The notes beneath the pieces are model-generated. The model did not search any database and was not told where the DNA came from. It saw only the letters and a list, made by a program, of their open reading frames with translations. Shown one piece after another: positions 24,080-28,699 of a stretch of 28,699 nt of DNA. Numbering within the stretch: position 1 is the stretch's first letter; the number at the start of each line of letters is the position of its first letter. The stretch comes from JAKJEP01 sp964580995. GTDB taxonomy: Bacteria; Planctomycetota; Phycisphaerae; Sedimentisphaerales; SM23-30. The stretch lies in assembly GCA_964580995.1 (NCBI GenBank), contig CAZOMV010000078.1, positions 1-28,699 of the forward strand, written 5' to 3'. Both the position numbers and the translations under genes were made by a program.

Positions 24080-26184
24080 TGCTGAATCACCACCATTCCA
24101 ACAGACTCTATTTGAACACCCTGAACGATTTCATTATAAGCGAGGACCACGATATTGGGGATGCTCGGCACGAGCAGCCGACGGAGCGAGAGGCGGATTT
24201 GCGGCGAACAAAGGATCACCGGAAAGGCTCCCACTTCGAGTAATTTTTGTAATTGCAGGGCAATGGCATTGACGATCTGGCCGGCGAGCGTGGGCGGCAG
24301 CGTGAGGAAGGAGCCGCGTTCGTTTCGTTCGATATGCCGATTGATCGTATCTTCCAGGCCGGGGTCGAGCGTGATGCAGCGGAGATGGTTGTCGTCATCC
24401 CGGTACTGGGCACAGATGGTCCGGGCGAGGGCATTGCGGACATATTCGCTGATCACTTCCAGATCCTGGGTACGCGCCCCCCAATCGCCGAGCGTTTCCA
24501 GGATGGTTTCCAGGTCCCGGATGGGGACGCGTTCTTCGAGGAGAGCCTGGAGGACTTTCTGGACATCGCCGGCTTTTAAGGTGCCGCCGACGACTTCCTC
24601 GACAATGGAGGCGGACCGTTCTTTGACGGTTTCCAGGAGGGAATGCAATTCCTGGCGGCTGAGGAGTTCGGCGGCGTGCGATTTTATCACTTCGGTCAGG
24701 TGGGTCGCGATCACGCTGGAGCTGTCCACGACGGTATAGTTCATCATTTCGGCCTGTTCTTTGCGTGCGGCCGGGACCCAAACGGCGGGCAGGCCAAAGG
24801 CCGGCTCGACGGTTTCCTGGCCGGCTATTTTTCCGGTTACGGCGCCGGAATTCATGGCCAGGAACTGATCGACATAGGCCCGGCCCCGGGCGACGGCCAT
24901 CCCTTTGATTTTGATGATATATTCGCTGGGATCGAGCTGGACGTTATCGCGAATGCGAATGCTGGGGACCACGATCCCCAATTCGAGTGCGATCTGGCGC
25001 CGGATCATGCTGATCCGGTTGAGGAGGTCGCCGCCCTGTTTGGCATCGACGAGCCGGACGAGGGAGTAGCCGATCTCCAGTTCCATGCGATCGACGGGGA
25101 TGAGGCTATCGACCTTTTCGGGTTTGGCGGCGGCCGCGACAGATTCCTGTTTGGCACGCGTTTTCTTTTCGTGTTCCTGCCGTTTGTCGGCCCGGCTGAC
25201 AATCCAGGCGATACCGCCGCAGCCGGCGGCCAGGGCCAGCAGCGGCAAAGCGGGCAGTCCGGTAAAGGCGAGTACTCCCAGGAAAATCCCGGCGACAAAC
25301 AGGGCCTTGGGTTTGGCAATCAACTGGGTGATGAGCTCTTCACTGAGATTGGTTTTGGCGGTGGAGCGGGTGACGATCAGGCCGGCGGAGATGGAGATAA
25401 TGAAGGCCGGTATCTGGCAGACCAGGCCATCGCCGATGGTGAGCTTGGTAAAGATCTCAAAACAATGGCCGATCGACCAGTGGTACTGGAGCATGCCGAC
25501 AGCCAGACCGCCGATAATGTTGATGAAGGTAATGATGATACCGGCAATCGCGTCGCCGCGAACGAACTTACTGGCACCATCCATCGCCCCATAGAAATCG
25601 GCCTCGCGGGTGATGGCTTCGCGGCGGCGGCGGGCCTCGGGTTCGTTGATGAGGCCGGCGTTGAGGTCGGCGTCGATGGCCATCTGTTTGCCGGGCATGC
25701 CGTCCAAGGTGAACCGGGCGGCCACTTCGCTGATGCGGGTGGCACCTTTGGTAATGACGACGAACTGAATGACGATGAGGATCGTGAAAATAATTAAGCC
25801 GACGGCGAGGGATCCGCCGGCGACGAAATTGCCGAAGGCCTGGATGACTTTCCCGGCGGCGGCGGTGGCTTCGCCGGAGCGGTCCCCGGCGGTCAGAATC
25901 AGGCGGGTGGTGGCACAGTTGAGGACCAGGCGGAAGAGGGTGGTGGCCAGGAGCATGGAGGGGAAAACGGACAATTCCAGCGGAGAGGTGACATAGATGG
26001 TGGTCAGCAGGACGACGGCGGAGAAAGCCAGATTGGCGGCCAGCAGCAGGTCCAGCAGGCCGGTGGGCAGCGGGATGAGCATGACAAAGATCAGGCTGAT
26101 GGCCGCCAAGGGCAGGAGGATTTCGCGTCCGCCCTGGATGCGGTTCATTAAGGTTTGTCGTGCTGTCGCAGTTGCAGTAGGCAT
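24076..26184 (-). CDS. flhA: Flagellar export gate protein FlhA
   Basis: The 702-residue protein is the large membrane component of the flagellar type III export gate. The N-terminal half has about eight membrane helices, beginning with ILLPLAAISLIFVMLIPLP, and contains the FHIPEP-type signature SVFPSMLLATTLFRLVLNCATTRLIL. The loop DGMPGKQMAIDADLNAGLI is also typical. The C-terminal half is the cytoplasmic ring domain that docks substrates and chaperones. Length is normal. It lies 24 nt after flhB; no strong ribosome-binding site precedes the ATG. Confidence 0.97.
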   Translation of the reverse strand: MPTATATARQTLMNRIQGGREILLPLAAISLIFVMLIPLPTGLLDLLLAANLAFSAVVLLTTIYVTSPLELSVFPSMLLATTLFRLVLNCATTRLILTAGDRSGEATAAAGKVIQAFGNFVAGGSLAVGLIIFTILIVIQFVVITKGATRISEVAARFTLDGMPGKQMAIDADLNAGLINEPEARRRREAITREADFYGAMDGASKFVRGDAIAGIIITFINIIGGLAVGMLQYHWSIGHCFEIFTKLTIGDGLVCQIPAFIISISAGLIVTRSTAKTNLSEELITQLIAKPKALFVAGIFLGVLAFTGLPALPLLALAAGCGGIAWIVSRADKRQEHEKKTRAKQESVAAAAKPEKVDSLIPVDRMELEIGYSLVRLVDAKQGGDLLNRISMIRRQIALELGIVVPSIRIRDNVQLDPSEYIIKIKGMAVARGRAYVDQFLAMNSGAVTGKIAGQETVEPAFGLPAVWVPAARKEQAEMMNYTVVDSSSVIATHLTEVIKSHAAELLSRQELHSLLETVKERSASIVEEVVGGTLKAGDVQKVLQALLEERVPIRDLETILETLGDWGARTQDLEVISEYVRNALARTICAQYRDDDNHLRCITLDPGLEDTINRHIERNERGSFLTLPPTLAGQIVNAIALQLQKLLEVGAFPVILCSPQIRLSLRRLLVPSIPNIVVLAYNEIVQGVQIESVGMVVIQQ

Positions 26185-26208
26185 ATCCGTTAGTTAAAAC
26201 AACCTTTC

Positions 26209-27291
26209 TTAGACGGCTACCGAACGCCGGTAACCTTTTCCTGCCAATTCGAAGACATAAGCCAGGACTTCGGCCACGGCTTTGTACAATTCCGGGGGAA
26301 CATAATCGCCGACTTCACAGGACTTGTAGAGGGCCTGGGCGAGCGGTTTTCGCTGGACAATGGGGACTTTATTTTCGATGGCGATTTCGCGAATCCGCTG
26401 GGCGACGAAACCGGCCCCGCGGGCCACCACCTTGGGGGCGGCCATGGAATGATGATCGTATTGGAGGGCGATGGCCAGTTCGGTCGGATTGGTGATAACG
26501 ACATCGGCCTTGGGAACGGCCTGGCTCATGCGCTGCATGGCCAGTTGCCGGGCGACACTGCGCCGGCGCTGCCGCATGATCGGATCGCCTTCCATGCGTT
26601 TGAGTTCTTCCTTGACTTCCTCCTTGGTCATGCGGAGGTCCTGGGTCGTCTGCAATTTCTGGAAGAGGTAATCGATCAGGGCCAGGATCAGGAGCACGGC
26701 GCTCATGCGCAGGCCGAGGATGAAAATCAGATGCGCGCCGCGGCCGATGACTTCCAGGTAGCTAAGGCTGGACAAGCCAACCAGCGAAGGCAGGAAATTT
26801 TTGATGGTGATATAAGCGACGGCGGCAACCACGCCGACTTTGCCCAGATTCATGACCAGGCGAATGGCGGTCCGTTTGGAAAATAACCGCTCGAACCCTT
26901 TCAAGGGGGAGATTTTATCCAGCGAGGGGGTGATGGGCGTGCCGGAGAGAACGAAGCCGACCTGGGCGAGATTGACGACGATGGCGACGACCATGAGCAC
27001 CAGGAGGAACGGAGCGATCATGGCCAGAGAATGGCGGACCAAAATCTTCCAGCCCTCATCCACCATGCCCTGCCCGGAAATCGTGACATTCTCGATCCAT
27101 AAGGATTTGCGGAGGATTTCCATGAAGCCTTCCATGATGGCCGGCCCGTAGAAATTCAGCAGAACCAGGGCCGCCAGCAGCCCGACGGCGGCGGAGAGGT
27201 CGGTGCTTTTGGCGACCTGCCCTTTTTCTTTGGCCTCTTGCAACCGACGCGGGGTCGGGGCTTCTGTTTTTTCTCCAATGTCCGGAGGCAT
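26209..27291 (-). CDS. flhB: Flagellar export switch protein FlhB
   Basis: The 360-residue protein has the family start EKTEAPTPRRLQEAKEKGQVAKS, four membrane helices and a cytoplasmic C-terminal domain. The autocleavage motif, NPTH in most flagellar FlhB proteins, reads NPTE here (268-271), within VVITNPTELAIALQYD. The asparagine and proline needed for the cleavage chemistry are kept. Cleavage switches export from hook to filament substrates. GGAAGG lies about 4 nt before the ATG. It sits 9 nt after fliR. Confidence 0.95.
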   Translation of the reverse strand: MPPDIGEKTEAPTPRRLQEAKEKGQVAKSTDLSAAVGLLAALVLLNFYGPAIMEGFMEILRKSLWIENVTISGQGMVDEGWKILVRHSLAMIAPFLLVLMVVAIVVNLAQVGFVLSGTPITPSLDKISPLKGFERLFSKRTAIRLVMNLGKVGVVAAVAYITIKNFLPSLVGLSSLSYLEVIGRGAHLIFILGLRMSAVLLILALIDYLFQKLQTTQDLRMTKEEVKEELKRMEGDPIMRQRRRSVARQLAMQRMSQAVPKADVVITNPTELAIALQYDHHSMAAPKVVARGAGFVAQRIREIAIENKVPIVQRKPLAQALYKSCEVGDYVPPELYKAVAEVLAYVFELAGKGYRRSVAV

Positions 27292-27300
27292 GTTTCCTTC

Positions 27301-28074
27301 CTAACTAAAAATTAAACCAATCTTATGCAAAACAACAATCAGGTCTTCCTCGAAGACCAAAAACACCGCGGCGAGGGAAGCGATGAGCATGATGAAAGCC
27401 AGGAAAATACGGATCGAAAAGCCGGCGGCGAGGATATTCAACTGGGGCATGGTGCGGGAGATAAAACCCAGGGCGATGGTGGCCAGAAAAATGGCGACCA
27501 GGGCAGGTCCGGCGACACGAATGGCGAGCATATAGGACCCGGTCAGGATCGAGACCAGCGTATCGACGACACTTTCGCCGACTCGGGCACCCATGAGGGG
27601 AACGGTTTGAAACGTCTGGACCAGGGATTTAATGAGGACGAGGTGGCCGTTCATGAGGATGTAAATCAGGGTGGCAAGCAAGGTGTAGAACTGGGAAAGG
27701 ACGTTGGTGGTGATGTCGCTGAGGGGGTCGATGAGCTGGGCCATGCTGAGGCCCATCTGATGGCTGACCATTTCGATCCCGATTTCGAGGCCGGAGAATA
27801 ATAAAGATAAAGCGAATCCCATGGTAATGCCGATAAGCATTTCGGTCCCGACGGCCAAAACCAAGCCGGCCCATTGCGTAGGAATCCAGGCGGTCTGGGG
27901 AACCAATGGAAAAACAGCCATGCTCAAAAGCAGGACGATAAAAAATTTAACGCGAACCGGGATCAGCGAGGCGCTCAACAAAGGCGCAAGGGTCATGATT
28001 CCGGCGATGCGGAAGAGTACCAGCATGAAAAGCGGGGCCTGGTCAAAGACAAGCTGTATGGGGCCTAGAGGCAC
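27301..28074 (-). CDS. fliR: Flagellar export gate protein FliR
   Basis: A 257-residue membrane protein of the FliR/SctT family with about six helices. Recognisable segments are FRIAGIMTLAPLLSASLIPVRVK, MLIGITMGFALSLLFSGLEI and GPALVAIFLATIALGFISR. FliR forms the export pore with FliP and FliQ. The start is a GTG at 28072-28074, with an AAGGAAAGGA run about 14 nt upstream, a wide spacing. Confidence 0.95.
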   Translation of the reverse strand: MPLGPIQLVFDQAPLFMLVLFRIAGIMTLAPLLSASLIPVRVKFFIVLLLSMAVFPLVPQTAWIPTQWAGLVLAVGTEMLIGITMGFALSLLFSGLEIGIEMVSHQMGLSMAQLIDPLSDITTNVLSQFYTLLATLIYILMNGHLVLIKSLVQTFQTVPLMGARVGESVVDTLVSILTGSYMLAIRVAGPALVAIFLATIALGFISRTMPQLNILAAGFSIRIFLAFIMLIASLAAVFLVFEEDLIVVLHKIGLIFS

Positions 28075-28098
28075 GTTTTTTTATTTTTTCCTTTCCTT

Positions 28099-28362
28099 TT
28101 ACGGTACGGGCATGGGGCCAAACATTTCCGCGGCGTAGGGAAGCATGATTTTCATCATCCAGGGAAGCAGGGCCGCGGCGGCCAGGGCCATAATCACGAT
28201 TTTGGGCACAAAGGTCAGGGTCATTTCCTGGATTTGGGTGACGGCCTGGAAGATGGAAATCAGGACGCCGACCACCAGGCCGTTTAACAGCAAGGGGGCA
28301 GAGATCAGCAGCGTCACCATCACGGCTTGTCGGGCTAAATCCATCGCAACATCCGGTTCCAT
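28099..28362 (-). CDS. fliQ: Flagellar export gate protein FliQ
   Basis: An 87-residue protein with two membrane helices, the standard size for FliQ/SctS. The segment LNGLVVGVLISIFQAVTQIQEMTLTFVPKI is characteristic. Four copies of FliQ surround FliP and FliR in the export pore. AAGGAAA lies about 9 nt before the ATG. Confidence 0.96.
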   Translation of the reverse strand: MEPDVAMDLARQAVMVTLLISAPLLLNGLVVGVLISIFQAVTQIQEMTLTFVPKIVIMALAAAALLPWMMKIMLPYAAEMFGPMPVP

Positions 28363-28397
28363 TTCTTTTATTTCCTTATTCCCATCGGCCGGGCCGT

Positions 28398-28699
28398 CTA
28401 GGTCACCGGGTTATTGGTAAAGCTGGCCATTAACGAGCCGATCACCAGGTGCCAGCCGTCCACTAAAACGAATAACAGCAATTTAAAGGGCAGTGAAATC
28501 AGGATCGGGGGGAGCATCATCATGCCCATCGACATCAAGATGGAAGCAATTACCATATCAATGACCAGGAAGGGCAGATAAATATAGAAGCCCATAATGA
28601 AGGCCTGTTTCAGTACGCTGGTAATGAAGGCAGGAATGAGGGAGGTCAGGGACACATCCTGCCAGAGAAGGGTTTCGTCCTGGATTTTTTGTTTGAGCT
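28398..28699 (-). CDS. fliP: Flagellar export gate protein FliP, C-terminal part (runs off the window)
   Basis: The frame runs in from the window edge (LKQKIQDETLLWQD then VSLTSLIPAFITSVLKQAF) and ends at 28398. It covers the last 100 or so residues of FliP, including the signature SLIPAFITSVLKQAFIMGFYIYLPFLVIDMV and PFKLLLFVLVDGW. The GTG at 28655 is an internal codon and not the start. It is the upstream end of the visible flagellar operon. Confidence 0.95.
   Translation of the reverse strand, partial: LKQKIQDETLLWQDVSLTSLIPAFITSVLKQAFIMGFYIYLPFLVIDMVIASILMSMGMMMLPPILISLPFKLLLFVLVDGWHLVIGSLMASFTNNPVT

Noticed and set aside
24643..25797. Plus-strand frame of 384 codons
   Set aside because: It lies wholly antisense to flhA, whose signatures are clear.

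Overview
The window looks like a piece of a planctomycete chromosome, most likely from an anaerobic or facultative member of the Phycisphaerae. Three things suggest this: a secreted PQQ-type beta-propeller protein that opens with a WPNWRGPN-type motif, a secreted protein with a planctomycete-style pseudopilin-like tail, and a flagellar export operon in a bacterium that also makes meso-diaminopimelate. No sequence search was possible, so the taxonomic call is an inference.

Layout. Positions 172-245 hold tRNA-Asp(GTC) on the minus strand with its own terminator, followed by mutY (453-1550, minus). Positions 1642-9733 (plus) form one tight operon. It has a good sigma-70-type promoter, a small DNA-binding/PTS-IIA-like regulator, then six genes for a membrane-bound complex of the group 4 hydrogenase/complex I family: two antiporter-like subunits (HyfB, HyfF), a NuoH-like subunit (HyfC), HyfE, a NuoCD/HyfG-like large subunit, and a small NuoB-like subunit fused to a 2x[4Fe-4S] ferredoxin. 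The large subunit lacks the four NiFe-ligand cysteines at the expected places, so this is best read as an energy-converting-hydrogenase-related (Ehr) complex of unknown substrate, not a hydrogenase. It is the most interesting system in the window.

Positions 9730-11028 (minus) encode the secreted PQQ-propeller protein. About 1 kb of non-coding sequence (11029-12080) follows, carrying two blocks of degenerate 33-nt tandem repeats and a 10-nt tandem repeat. Positions 12081-14375 (plus) encode a large secreted protein of unknown function. Positions 14412-15849 (minus) form a complete regulatory unit: promoter, TPP riboswitch, intrinsic terminator, a short upstream ORF that copies the start of the gene, and then a class V aminotransferase/cysteine desulfurase-like gene. 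Positions 16063-17445 (plus) encode a cytoplasmic TPR protein. Positions 17519-19905 (minus) hold dapF preceded by a secreted protein with a C-terminal carbohydrate-binding-like domain.

Positions 20090-28699 (minus) are a flagellar export and regulation cluster in the order fliP(partial)-fliQ-fliR-flhB-flhA-flhF-flhG-(97-aa membrane protein)-fliA-(122-aa charged protein). The gaps in its downstream part repeatedly contain a palindromic GTTTTGCAAAAC-type motif.

How the genes may work together. The Ehr-like operon would link oxidation or reduction of an unknown donor through Fe-S clusters to ion movement across the membrane. The flagellar genes would build the export gate and control the number and placement of flagella. 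The riboswitch unit would turn on a sulfur-mobilising enzyme when thiamine pyrophosphate is low.
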